Below are positions 17,686-26,098 of a stretch of 64,000 nt of DNA, one piece after another (the first letter of the stretch is position 1; each line of letters starts with the position of its first letter). The notes beneath the pieces were generated by a model, which was not told the origin of the DNA, made no database searches, and saw only the letters and a program-made list of their open reading frames with translations. A program made the translations under genes and the position numbers. Source of the stretch: UBA12191 sp964422295 (GTDB lineage: Bacteria; Planctomycetota; UBA8108; UBA1146); NCBI GenBank assembly GCA_964422295.1, contig CAYRAM010000011.1, forward strand, positions 1 to 64,000, written 5' to 3'.

Positions 17686-19371
17686 ATGAGTTCAGATTCC
17701 GGATTCGACACCCAAGGTTCTGAAGATGACGTCCGGGGGAACTGCTTCAGCAAGGAGCCGATCCCCCAGGAGGTTCTCGACTGGGTTCGTTACAACTCTG
17801 TACTCGCCATCGCATGGGATGAGTGCAATTCCAGAGGTAAGCCCCTGGAAGAGATTTTGCAACTCGATGCCCGCATCGTTGAATATCAGAGATCCGATAT
17901 CATACTTCGCAAAGGTGACTATGGCGGCTCGGTTCTGATTCCCATCGAAGGGTCAGTTCGGGTCAACCTTGAGGAGTCTTGTGAAAAATATTTTGCTCGA
18001 AAAAGGGAATCCAGAAAGCGCAGTTGGCTCTCTGCACTCGGTCAGTTGTTTCGAAAAAGTTCCCCCATCGAATTGTTGGATTCAGGGTCCTACGCAGCAT
18101 CCGGATATTCTTCAAAGGTTGCTACCCCGCGACTCGAAGTTGATCTGGATCAATACGTCGAAGAAAACCTGACCCGAAAAATCTCTGCGGGAGAAATTTG
18201 TGGTGAAATTGCAGTACTGCGGAGAAGCCCTCGAACTGCCTCGATTTTTGCAGAAACCGACTGTCGACTTCTTGAAATTCGTTGGCAGGGCTTCAGGGAA
18301 ATTTTGAAGAGATCTAATGAGTTCGGTTGTTACCTAGAAGATTTGATCGGCGACAGACGACACCAGATATTCACAGGAGTCACTACAATCGGTGACCTGC
18401 CTGAGTCAACGCAGAGGACATTGTCTTCCAAGGGGATATATGAACGCTGGGGTACGGAGCATTGGAATCGAAACTTCCGCAAGTTCGCCCAGTCGCAATC
18501 TCCCATCATCGATCGCGAGTCACTGATATTGCAACAAGGGCATCATGTCGATGGGCTCATTGTTCTGTTGAGCGGGTTTGCCAGGGTTACTCACAAGGAT
18601 CGAAGTGGTGAGAATTCGATCGGCTATCTGCGCCCAGGCGACGTGTACGGCATTGAGGAATTGATGAAGTATGTCGAAACAGGCAACAGAGTCGCTGCGT
18701 TGAGGAGTATTCGAGCAGTGGGGGCAATCGATCTGGTTGTGATTCCTGTCGATGATTTTGTTGAACATGTGTTGCCTGATTTGAAAGAGAAGGACCTTCA
18801 ACAACTGAGATCTGAAAAAGGTCTGATTTCGACAGAACTTTTGGATTTCTTTGTCGATCGAAGAACTGTTAACGGTAACCAGACGATGCTGATCGATTTG
18901 AATCGCTGTACCGACTGTGATGATTGTGTCAAAGCATGTGCTGTGACCCATGATGGTAATCCGCGATTTATTCGCGAAGGATACCGACATGCAAAATTGA
19001 TGGTGGCGACAGCCTGCATGCATTGCATCGATCCGGTTTGCCTGATCGGTTGTCCAACAGGAGCAATACACAGGGAGTCTGAAACTGGTAATGTCATCAT
19101 TACTCGATCGGAGTGTATTGGCTGTGCTGCTTGCGTGGAAGCCTGCCCATACGACAATATTCGTAGCGTCGAAGTTCATGATGAAAAGGGTGACCCCGTG
19201 ATCGACTTGGAGACAGGGAAACCTGTTCTCAAGGCGACGAAGTGCGATCTTTGTATCGATCAACCCTCTGGGCCTGCATGCGTCAATGCTTGCCCCCATG
19301 ATGCACTTCACAGAGTTAATTTCTCAGATTTATCCGGGGTATCCAAGGTGGTCGAAAGGATCACCGGATGA
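17686..19371 (+). CDS. Dual cyclic-nucleotide-binding-domain protein with four [4Fe-4S] clusters
   Basis: 561 aa, cytoplasmic (no signal or helix). Two cNMP-binding-like beta-roll domains come first. The first (about 55-220) contains a roughly 60-residue insertion and ends with AGEICGEIAVLRRSPRTASI, a near-canonical phosphate-binding cassette. The second (about 265-375) has LLSGFARVTH and RPGDVYGIEEL but a weaker cassette. The C-terminal half is a four-cluster ferredoxin of the DmsB/NrfC type with 16 cysteines in four sets: CTDCDDCVKAC, CMHCIDPVCLIGC, CIGCAACVEAC and CDLC followed by CVNAC. There is no helix-turn-helix, so this is not a CRP-type transcription factor. AGGAG lies about 9 bases before the ATG. 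It overlaps the cytochrome-b-like gene by 4 bp. Likely the cytoplasmic Fe-S wire to that membrane subunit, gated by a nucleotide; the gating is inference. Confidence 0.87.
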   Translation: MSSDSGFDTQGSEDDVRGNCFSKEPIPQEVLDWVRYNSVLAIAWDECNSRGKPLEEILQLDARIVEYQRSDIILRKGDYGGSVLIPIEGSVRVNLEESCEKYFARKRESRKRSWLSALGQLFRKSSPIELLDSGSYAASGYSSKVATPRLEVDLDQYVEENLTRKISAGEICGEIAVLRRSPRTASIFAETDCRLLEIRWQGFREILKRSNEFGCYLEDLIGDRRHQIFTGVTTIGDLPESTQRTLSSKGIYERWGTEHWNRNFRKFAQSQSPIIDRESLILQQGHHVDGLIVLLSGFARVTHKDRSGENSIGYLRPGDVYGIEELMKYVETGNRVAALRSIRAVGAIDLVVIPVDDFVEHVLPDLKEKDLQQLRSEKGLISTELLDFFVDRRTVNGNQTMLIDLNRCTDCDDCVKACAVTHDGNPRFIREGYRHAKLMVATACMHCIDPVCLIGCPTGAIHRESETGNVIITRSECIGCAACVEACPYDNIRSVEVHDEKGDPVIDLETGKPVLKATKCDLCIDQPSGPACVNACPHDALHRVNFSDLSGVSKVVERITG

Positions 19372-20195
19372 AATTACGATTCCCTCATCCCGGTATTTTG
19401 CTTCTGTTGCTGATTGTGATTGTCGGTGCTCGTCTTTTCATAAAAGACGCCGAGGCGAATTTGGTCAATGCTGGTTTCACCAGCGGTTGGTTGTTATTTG
19501 CCAGTTTTGCTGTGCTGGGCGCTTATGGTTTGCGAAAGAAGTTGCCATTCTTGCCGATAGGGAGAACCACCTTATGGCTGCAATTGCACCTCGGACTGGG
19601 GTTGATCAGTACCTACCTCTTTTTTGAACATGTCGGCTACAGGATGCCATCCGGCAGTTTTGAATCGCTTCTTTATGTGGTTTATGCGGTCTTGCTTTGT
19701 TCAGGATTTATCGGCTGGATCTTGATGAGAACCATGCCGGGTCCCATGCGCTCTGACGGAATGGAGTTGAACAGATCCAGGATACCAGATGAGTTGTTCA
19801 AATTGAGAGAGGAGAGTGATCGCTGCATGGCTGAAATCAAACCTGGAGAGTTGAGTGCAGGATTGATGGACAGCTACTTTGAAGTGATCCGCCCTTATCT
19901 GTGGAAGGGGTGTGGGATTTTTCCATCAAGAATCCATCCTGAATTCGGTGTACCCCGCAGTTTGATAGACAAACTTCAGAAATATGTTTCCCCTGTTATG
20001 CTACTTTCTTCAGAGCAGTTCATTCCTGTGTATCGATTGGTTCAGAAGAAAGCGAAGTTGGATCTTCATCAAGTGTTTCAACGCTGGCTCCGGGGCTGGC
20101 TCTTCATTCATGTCCCATTGACATCGGTCATGGTATTGCTGGTAATCCTTCACATCTTTCTGGCCGTCGGATTTAGGGCAGGTGGGATAAAGTGA
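19368..20195 (+). CDS. Cytochrome-b-like membrane protein
   Basis: 275 aa with four membrane helices: about 9-24, 40-60, 68-85 and 96-115, plus a final one about 243-265 (the first may be a signal anchor). Histidines lie inside helices on both sides of the soluble loop: WLQLHLGLGL and LFFEHVGY in the N-terminal half, FIHVPLTSV and VILHIFLAV in the last helix. This spacing suits b-type heme ligation across the membrane, as in small cytochrome b subunits of Fe-S oxidoreductases. The central 120 residues are soluble and unfamiliar. Start and stop overlap both neighbours by 4 bp. Inferred role: quinone- or heme-mediated transfer between the cytoplasmic Fe-S protein and the periplasmic cytochromes. 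Confidence 0.72.
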   Translation: MKLRFPHPGILLLLLIVIVGARLFIKDAEANLVNAGFTSGWLLFASFAVLGAYGLRKKLPFLPIGRTTLWLQLHLGLGLISTYLFFEHVGYRMPSGSFESLLYVVYAVLLCSGFIGWILMRTMPGPMRSDGMELNRSRIPDELFKLREESDRCMAEIKPGELSAGLMDSYFEVIRPYLWKGCGIFPSRIHPEFGVPRSLIDKLQKYVSPVMLLSSEQFIPVYRLVQKKAKLDLHQVFQRWLRGWLFIHVPLTSVMVLLVILHIFLAVGFRAGGIK

Positions 20196-22216
20196 AGAAT
20201 CAAGCCAGGGGCCCCTTCGATTCCAGAACGACCCAATACCTCAGACCAGATCGTCCGTACGTGTGCGGAAGGAAGGGGGACCCATGCTTCAGAGGGCCTT
20301 CATCCTCGGGAGTTTGTCCCCATGGCGAAGCAGCCTGTGTTCCGGAAATTAGCGATAGTCACCGGATGAAAAAGGTAAAGCGTTGGGTGTTGTTACTTTT
20401 CTTGGGAGGAATCTTGGTCACCCTCGCATCCGCGGGTGGAGAAGGGAAACCCTTTCAACAGACGTTTCTCGATCCAGGCCCACTGTCCCATGTGCATGCA
20501 AGATTTGAATGCAATCAATGCCACTCCAGTGACTTGGACACCTGGCAAGGGTTACTGAGCAGCGTCTTGCATCGGGATGGCGACACTCTCGGTAGTCAAG
20601 GATGCCTTCATTGTCACGACCAGGGTTCCAATGCAATGTTCGCACATGGTGTTTCACCAATGGGATTGCGAAAAAAGAGTGGGCCTGCAGAGATAGATCC
20701 TTTCATGGAGCAAACTGAGTGCTCCATTTGCCATCTTGAACATGGACATGGTCAACCACTCCAAGCTTTGTCCGATTCGCGCTGTCAAACGTGCCATCAC
20801 CGAAAATTCGACAGTTTTTCTAATGAGCATCCAGAGTATTCGGAGAATTATGGGAACAAGGCCAGGACATTTTCATTCAGCCATGTAGATCACGCACGAA
20901 GACATTTTGGAACGGAGCCGGACTTTGCTCCGACGTCATGTTCGTCATGTCATGAATTGGAACCAGCGACGGGCGTAATGAGTGTTCGACCTTTCGAAGT
21001 TTCATGTGGCAAATGTCATTCCGAGGACATATCAAAAAGTGACGCAATCAAGTTCTTTGCCTTTCCAACCATCATTGGCTTGGAGGAGATGGAAGAGAAT
21101 GGCATGGGTGTTGGAGATTGGCCGTACATCGATGTGCTCGAGCTCACACCTTGGACTCAACGCTGGTACAAAAACAGCGCACTTAAAAATGAATTCAGCG
21201 ATTTCATGGAGCTTGCAGAGATTGAAGCGGATGAACCTGGGAATCCGACGAAAACACGGCAGGTTCAGGATTTCATTATGGAGGTCAAGCGAGCCTTCAT
21301 GAAAGACATGATCAAGGATCTGCGATCATGGATCGGAAAGATGCTCCCCGTTGAGATGCAACAGTGGACCAATGAAGACCTTGCGAAATTGTCGGGTCAA
21401 TTTCCGCTGGCATTGTTGATCAAGGTTCAAGAGCGCTGGTTTCCCGAGTTGGATCATGAGTTGAACCGCTTTGATCGGGGACTTCCAATATCACCAGAAG
21501 AAGAGATGGTTATGCCAGTCGAGGAAGAAAAGGCTGAGCCTTCGGGAGATTCAGAAGATCGCGATGATCAACTGCTTGAGGAAGAAGGTGAACTGTTGAT
21601 CGAAGAGGATGATCTTCTCATTTCAGATTCAGATGAGGCTTCAGAAGATGATTCCAAAGATGCTCAAGAAGAGCAATATTCACTAAAGAACACCAGTTCA
21701 GGAAAAGAATGGGCTTCCCTGGGAGGGTGGTACGAAGATGGCGGAGTCATTTGGTACAAAGCGGTACAGCATGAAGATCAATTTTTAACAGCATGGCTGA
21801 ATGCAGAGATTGAGCATGGCGGAGATGACCCGGTCTCAAAGGAGATACTGTCCTTGTTGCTGGATGAGAAAGGCCCGGGGCGTTGCATCAAGTGCCACTC
21901 AGGAGTTTCGGCGGAGACGCGGAAGCCACATTGGAAACCGCATGATGATCCTCTCGCCGAGAGGTACACCCATTTCAGTCATACGGTCCATGTTTTCAGT
22001 GATGATGATTTTCAGTGTATCAATTGCCATACACAGAGGGATGGCACCTCAGAGCTTGGCCATGATTGGTATCCGGTCCGGATGAATGCATGTACCCAAT
22101 GTCATGGTCAAGATGTCGCAGACGATTGCACGCTTTGTCATCAGTACCATGCATCACCGCAGATCCGAAAACTGAATACCCCCAGCATCGACATCTTTAA
22201 AATCAAGAAGGACTGA
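20192..22216 (+). CDS. Decaheme c-type cytochrome with cytoplasmic Cys-rich N-terminus
   Basis: 674 aa with ten CxxCH sites: CNQCH, CLHCH, CSICH, CQTCH, CSSCH, CGKCH (about residues 108-275), then CIKCH, CINCH, CTQCH and CTLCH (about 560-650). An acidic linker rich in E/D/L (about 435-490) divides the two heme groups. A GTG at 20192 overlaps the previous stop; an ATG at 20366 would start directly at the membrane segment (KRWVLLLFLGGILVTLA). I prefer the GTG: the extra 58 residues hold an ordered motif RPYVCGRKGDPCFRGPSSSG followed by more Cys. I recall a similar Cys/Gly motif at the N-terminus of other cytochromes in such clusters, but cannot verify it here. The heme part would be periplasmic. 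Confidence 0.85.
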   Translation: MKNQARGPFDSRTTQYLRPDRPYVCGRKGDPCFRGPSSSGVCPHGEAACVPEISDSHRMKKVKRWVLLLFLGGILVTLASAGGEGKPFQQTFLDPGPLSHVHARFECNQCHSSDLDTWQGLLSSVLHRDGDTLGSQGCLHCHDQGSNAMFAHGVSPMGLRKKSGPAEIDPFMEQTECSICHLEHGHGQPLQALSDSRCQTCHHRKFDSFSNEHPEYSENYGNKARTFSFSHVDHARRHFGTEPDFAPTSCSSCHELEPATGVMSVRPFEVSCGKCHSEDISKSDAIKFFAFPTIIGLEEMEENGMGVGDWPYIDVLELTPWTQRWYKNSALKNEFSDFMELAEIEADEPGNPTKTRQVQDFIMEVKRAFMKDMIKDLRSWIGKMLPVEMQQWTNEDLAKLSGQFPLALLIKVQERWFPELDHELNRFDRGLPISPEEEMVMPVEEEKAEPSGDSEDRDDQLLEEEGELLIEEDDLLISDSDEASEDDSKDAQEEQYSLKNTSSGKEWASLGGWYEDGGVIWYKAVQHEDQFLTAWLNAEIEHGGDDPVSKEILSLLLDEKGPGRCIKCHSGVSAETRKPHWKPHDDPLAERYTHFSHTVHVFSDDDFQCINCHTQRDGTSELGHDWYPVRMNACTQCHGQDVADDCTLCHQYHASPQIRKLNTPSIDIFKIKKD

Positions 22217-22256
22217 GCAGAATTAACGCGCTGGGCTGATGGCAACAAAGGCAATC

Positions 22257-23327
22257 TCAGCGGGAAAATGCGGGTCTGTGGGCGACAAATTCCGCATGAT
22301 TTTTTCTGCCCCTGCGTATTCTTGAGTTCAGAACCGGCCGGCGTAAACGCATGAACTCCGTCAGACAAGTTTCCATTGAAGGTAAAAAGCCCCTTTCCAA
22401 ATCATCCATCAATTCACCCAGGCATAAGGCATCTTCCAGATCCGAATCGGGAGCTGTCGTCAAACAAGGAAGAGTGGGATGAGCTGCTTCGCCGATCAAA
22501 ACGACATTTTCTTTGTGGAATAGATGGGGAAGTCTGCGGTCGGAGCAATTTTTGAATCGGATGGATTGAAGAGAATCCGGCTGGAAGAGAGAGCGAAGAT
22601 CTGTGGGCCAATTCTTGCTTATTCTTGCTAAATAACTGCAGTCCCTGGATTGGACATCGGAGAATTCACTGAACAGTTGGCAAACATCCAATTGCAACTT
22701 CCAGGAGCATGTATTTTCACCACTCGGATATACAAGGATTTGGGTTCCGGTATCGGCATCGACATAAGATTTGGGCTTCTTCTGAAGGAGGGATGAGTCG
22801 TCGCCAACCCTCGAAGATCCACTGATCTGAGTCGATAGCGCAGCTGTCGTTGCTGATCCAGAGATCTGGTTCTTTCTGATGCAGGATTGTGCTCCATCTG
22901 CGCCGATGAAAAGGTCTGCACTGACAGATCTTTGATCATAAAATTTGGCAGCGTTGACGTGATATTCATGGTTCGGTTCAAAATGGGAAAAGCGGGCCTC
23001 AAAATGCAATCTCCCCTGACCGATGCACCTCAAAAATTCTCTGTGAAGTACGGCACTGTCGACGGCAAATAGCAGTCCTGAATCCCCCGAGTTACAAGGG
23101 TCAAAATAGTCGACTGCATCCCCACCGAGGAGGTGGATCAGATTTGATTCGATATGAAGCCCCAGCGAGCTCAGGGAATCCACCGTCACAGAGTTGATCA
23201 GGTAACCTGGGCCTTCGAGGTCCAAGTCGCAGTGGGGACTCCAGAGACTGACCTCATGCCCGGAATTCAGCAGGCGAAGGGTGACCGACATTCCTGCGAG
23301 GCAGGAACCGATAACAGCTATTTTCAT
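22257..23327 (-). CDS. FAD-dependent monooxygenase paralogue with altered FAD motifs
   Basis: Start taken at ATG 23325-23327 (MKIAVIGSCLAGMSVTLRLL), the beginning of the Rossmann dinucleotide fold; the frame is open a further 17 codons. It resembles the salicylate/6-hydroxynicotinate hydroxylase group of flavin monooxygenases and is a clear paralogue of the gene at 24768-25859: both carry a GADG motif and the same ending pattern LPxL/LRRPVLNSR. Differences: the first glycine motif is GSCLAG, the conserved GD motif is changed to IGEAAHP (Asp to Glu), and the following loop is TTAPDSDLED instead of TSQGVGSAVED. It may have relaxed FAD binding or a changed role. 356 aa. Substrate unknown. Confidence 0.75.
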   Translation of the reverse strand: MKIAVIGSCLAGMSVTLRLLNSGHEVSLWSPHCDLDLEGPGYLINSVTVDSLSSLGLHIESNLIHLLGGDAVDYFDPCNSGDSGLLFAVDSAVLHREFLRCIGQGRLHFEARFSHFEPNHEYHVNAAKFYDQRSVSADLFIGADGAQSCIRKNQISGSATTAALSTQISGSSRVGDDSSLLQKKPKSYVDADTGTQILVYPSGENTCSWKLQLDVCQLFSEFSDVQSRDCSYLARISKNWPTDLRSLFQPDSLQSIRFKNCSDRRLPHLFHKENVVLIGEAAHPTLPCLTTAPDSDLEDALCLGELMDDLERGFLPSMETCLTEFMRLRRPVLNSRIRRGRKNHAEFVAHRPAFSR

Positions 23328-23521
23328 AATTGGTTCACGGATTCGAAATATAACGGAGCCGCTCAAATTCAGAGCCACTCAGAGGTCAATAAAACGCATC
23401 GGTAAATAGAGTCATGTAAGTCTACTGTTACAGTATAGGGAGATTTGTCGGGCCATCAAGAATGGCCGATAAAGCAGGCATCCGTGGCTTATACAGTGTT
23501 TCTGGAGCTATTGGGTTTATC
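23328..23521. promoter_or_regulatory. Intergenic spacer with TACTGT-t-ACAGTA dyad
   Basis: About 190 bases upstream of the FAD monooxygenase paralogue. It contains a perfect 6+6 dyad with one central base at 23423-23435. The gap between two same-strand genes here suggests the monooxygenase has its own promoter. The dyad is a possible operator; no regulator is identified. Confidence 0.35.
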
Positions 23522-24739
23522 TCAATACTTTCGAGCCCAGAGGTCCTCCAGCCGCATCAGTGCGCTGTCGAGGACTTCCCGGGAGGTGGCGACGGACAGT
23601 CTCAGGTGGCCACAGGCTCCCGGCCCGAACCATCGAGCGGCTCCAGGGACCACCGCGACTTTGGCCTCCTTCAAGATGAGTTCTGCGAGGGGCTCAGTCT
23701 CGAGACCAAATGCCGTCACTTTCGGGAACAGCAAAAATGTACCTTCCGGAATGGGGCAGACGACTCCGGAAAGTTCGGAAAGACGAGTGGCTGTTGAAGG
23801 GATGATTTTTTTGAGGTGGTCGACAAAGGAGGCTCTCCAAGGTTTCCCATTTCGCAGCGCAGCCTCAGCGGCAACCTGTGAGAGAACGGTGGCTCCTCCC
23901 GTGGTGTGAAGGACCCCTGAGACTTCCAGGATTTTTTTGAAGAGCTGTTCGTTTTCGCAATGGACGTAACCTGCGCGCAAGCCCGATAGACCGTCGCTCT
24001 TTGAAAATCCGGAGATGGTAATCGTCCTGTCAGCGATCTGATCAGAGAGTGAGGCCAACGAGGTCATCGGGATGGGGCCGAGAATGATCTCAGACCAGAC
24101 TTCATCGCTGATAAGTATCAAATCATGTTTTTCAGCGAGGATGGCCATCGCTGTGAGTTCTTCTTTGCGGAGGACTCTGCCAGTGGGGTTGTGTGGGTTA
24201 CATATCAATAGGGCTTTGGTTGCAGGAGTAATGAGTGATTCCAATACTTCGAAATCGACGGCTCCGGTCATCGGTGAGACAGGGCAGCGCTTGACGGTTG
24301 CACCTGCAAGTTCGCTGCAGTGAGGGAGCAAGAAATCGACCGGATCAAAGGTCAATGCTTCATCCCCTGCTTTGAGGATGGCTCGACATGCGGCTTTTAG
24401 AGCGGATGCTGCCCCGTCCAAAGCGAGGATGCGTTGGGGAGAAGCGGCGATGCCTTTGGCATTGAGATCTTCAGAGATGGCTTGACGAAAACTTTCAAAA
24501 CCAAGGGCTGGACAATAACCGAGATAACCATCGCGAAGATGCTTTTCGATGGCCTCCAATACCGGTGCAGCAACTGGAAAGTCCATCTCGCCGGCGGTCA
24601 GGGGGATGACACCTTCTTCAACGGTTGCCCAGCGCAGATTAAATGCGGTCCGTCGGAGTTGGTCCCTATCAATCTGGTCGTCGTCAAAGGTGTATCGACT
24701 TGCTGCGGGGGGCATGGGGATGGCACCTTTTTCAATCAT
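23522..24739 (-). CDS. PLP-dependent class I/II aminotransferase
   Basis: Fold-type I PLP enzyme of 405 aa. Visible landmarks: GEMDFPVAAPVLEAIEKHL near residue 45, the substrate/PLP Asn in NPHNPTGRVLRKEEL, DEVWSE, and the Schiff-base lysine in TISGFSKSDGLSGLRAGY. The final Arg that binds the alpha-carboxylate is likely in CGHLRLSVAT. The start at 24739 avoids overlap with the upstream gene; the frame could extend to 24814. It lies 28 bp after the FAD monooxygenase, so they probably form an operon. The family includes aspartate/aromatic aminotransferases and MalY/PatB-like lyases; the substrate cannot be assigned. With two flavin monooxygenases adjacent, a small amino-acid- or aromatic-modifying pathway is possible. 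Confidence 0.86.
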   Translation of the reverse strand: MIEKGAIPMPPAASRYTFDDDQIDRDQLRRTAFNLRWATVEEGVIPLTAGEMDFPVAAPVLEAIEKHLRDGYLGYCPALGFESFRQAISEDLNAKGIAASPQRILALDGAASALKAACRAILKAGDEALTFDPVDFLLPHCSELAGATVKRCPVSPMTGAVDFEVLESLITPATKALLICNPHNPTGRVLRKEELTAMAILAEKHDLILISDEVWSEIILGPIPMTSLASLSDQIADRTITISGFSKSDGLSGLRAGYVHCENEQLFKKILEVSGVLHTTGGATVLSQVAAEAALRNGKPWRASFVDHLKKIIPSTATRLSELSGVVCPIPEGTFLLFPKVTAFGLETEPLAELILKEAKVAVVPGAARWFGPGACGHLRLSVATSREVLDSALMRLEDLWARKY

Positions 24740-24767
24740 GGCTGACGGTTGTTCAGGGAACACGATC

Positions 24768-25859
24768 TTATGCACAAATCGGAATGGTACTGGGGAAGTT
24801 CGCATCCAGTCCAAGAAATTGCCTTTGTAGTTTCCTGCCGTACAGAAGTCTTTGCTTCAAAATCGGCAATCTCAATTTGGCATAGGTTTCCAGTTTCTCA
24901 TCCAGGCCTCTTGCAGAGGTTTTGGCGTTCTGGTCGATCAGGTTACTCAATAATATGGCATCCTCTACAGCAGACCCTACGCCCTGGCTTGTGAAGGTCA
25001 GCAATGGATGAGCAGCATCTCCGACGAGCACGACGTTATTTCTGTGGAATCGGTCTGGGAGATCTCTGTCGGCGGTTCCATACAGATGGGCCCCCTCCAG
25101 TCCACCCCGATGGACGATTTCCCTGACAAAACCTGGCCAAGATCGCAATTCCCGGGTTAGCCAGGCATTGCGATCACCGGGTTCCCATAAAGTCTGTGGC
25201 CAACGCCGAAGATCCCATTGGAAATACCAAACGACATTATCATCTCCGGTGGGAACCATCCCCAGCGCTGCGCCATCAGTGGTTCTCAGGACTTTTCGAA
25301 AACAGCCTTTGACCAGTGCGGGAGATTCTTTGAATGAACTGATTCCAACAAGTTCTACGGTTTTGACAGGAGCGATGGCAGGCCCTGGCAAGTGCTCTTT
25401 GCGTACCTTTGAACGACTACCATCGGCTCCAACAAAGAGGTCTGCTTGAACCTTGCGTCCATCCGTGAAGACCGCAGAAGTTGCCGCTCCTTTTTCATCG
25501 ACTTCGAAGCGCTCAAATTCTGCATCAAAACGCAAGGTTCCCGGGTGGAGAAGGGATTTCAATTGGCAGACGATGTGTCTTCTCTCGATGCCGAGACACT
25601 TTTGCATCGGCTCATGGTGATGAAATCCGGAAACGCAGTCATGGACGGAATAGGTGTGAATCGGGTGAGCACAATGGTCCAGTCGGAGCCCCAATTCTTG
25701 CAGGAGTCCCGTGGTGGCAGAATCGAGGATCATACCGAATCCGCCTCGGCGGTCGGAAGCACTGCTTCGTTCCCAAAGAGTGACTTCATGGCCGCTCTGC
25801 TGCATGCGGACTGCTGTAGCCATGCCTGCGATACTGCCGCCAATTATTGCGATTTTCAT
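24768..25859 (-). CDS. FAD-dependent monooxygenase (salicylate hydroxylase-like)
   Basis: 363 aa class A flavoprotein monooxygenase. The N-terminal FAD fold is MKIAIIGGSIAGMATAVRMQ; the DG motif is FVGADGSRSKVRKE near 150; the GD motif LVGDAAHPLLTFTSQGVGSA near 285 is canonical, unlike its paralogue at 22257-23327. No membrane segment. It would hydroxylate an aromatic or similar substrate using NAD(P)H and O2 in the cytoplasm. The gene is upstream of the aminotransferase on the same strand and divergent from the sensor kinase at 26099, with about 240 bases between for promoters. Confidence 0.88.
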   Translation of the reverse strand: MKIAIIGGSIAGMATAVRMQQSGHEVTLWERSSASDRRGGFGMILDSATTGLLQELGLRLDHCAHPIHTYSVHDCVSGFHHHEPMQKCLGIERRHIVCQLKSLLHPGTLRFDAEFERFEVDEKGAATSAVFTDGRKVQADLFVGADGSRSKVRKEHLPGPAIAPVKTVELVGISSFKESPALVKGCFRKVLRTTDGAALGMVPTGDDNVVWYFQWDLRRWPQTLWEPGDRNAWLTRELRSWPGFVREIVHRGGLEGAHLYGTADRDLPDRFHRNNVVLVGDAAHPLLTFTSQGVGSAVEDAILLSNLIDQNAKTSARGLDEKLETYAKLRLPILKQRLLYGRKLQRQFLGLDANFPSTIPICA

Positions 25860-26098
25860 GGGTGATCAATCTCCAGATGGATCTTCAGTGCTGTCTCCAG
25901 GTCGATTCTTCCCCTTTGGAATCCGGAATTCCTGAGTTTTTGGACCGAAATTGCCGTTGGATCGACAAGAAGCCCCAGGTGCCCTCCGACGTACTGAAAA
26001 TTTGCTTTTTCGGACCTGAAACGGCGGAACCGGCCAGCCGCATCGTGCGTTTACCCAGCGCAAGGAGAGGCCCCCTTAAGGAAACAGTAGGAGAGTGA

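Noticed and set aside
18520..19311. Minus-strand frame of 263 codons opposite the cNMP/Fe-S gene
   Set aside because: Antisense to 16 ordered Fe-S cysteines; Cys/His-rich text is a mirror of that gene.
17686..19371. CRP/FNR-type transcription regulator
   Set aside because: cNMP-binding domains are present but there is no helix-turn-helix; the C-terminus is a four-cluster ferredoxin.
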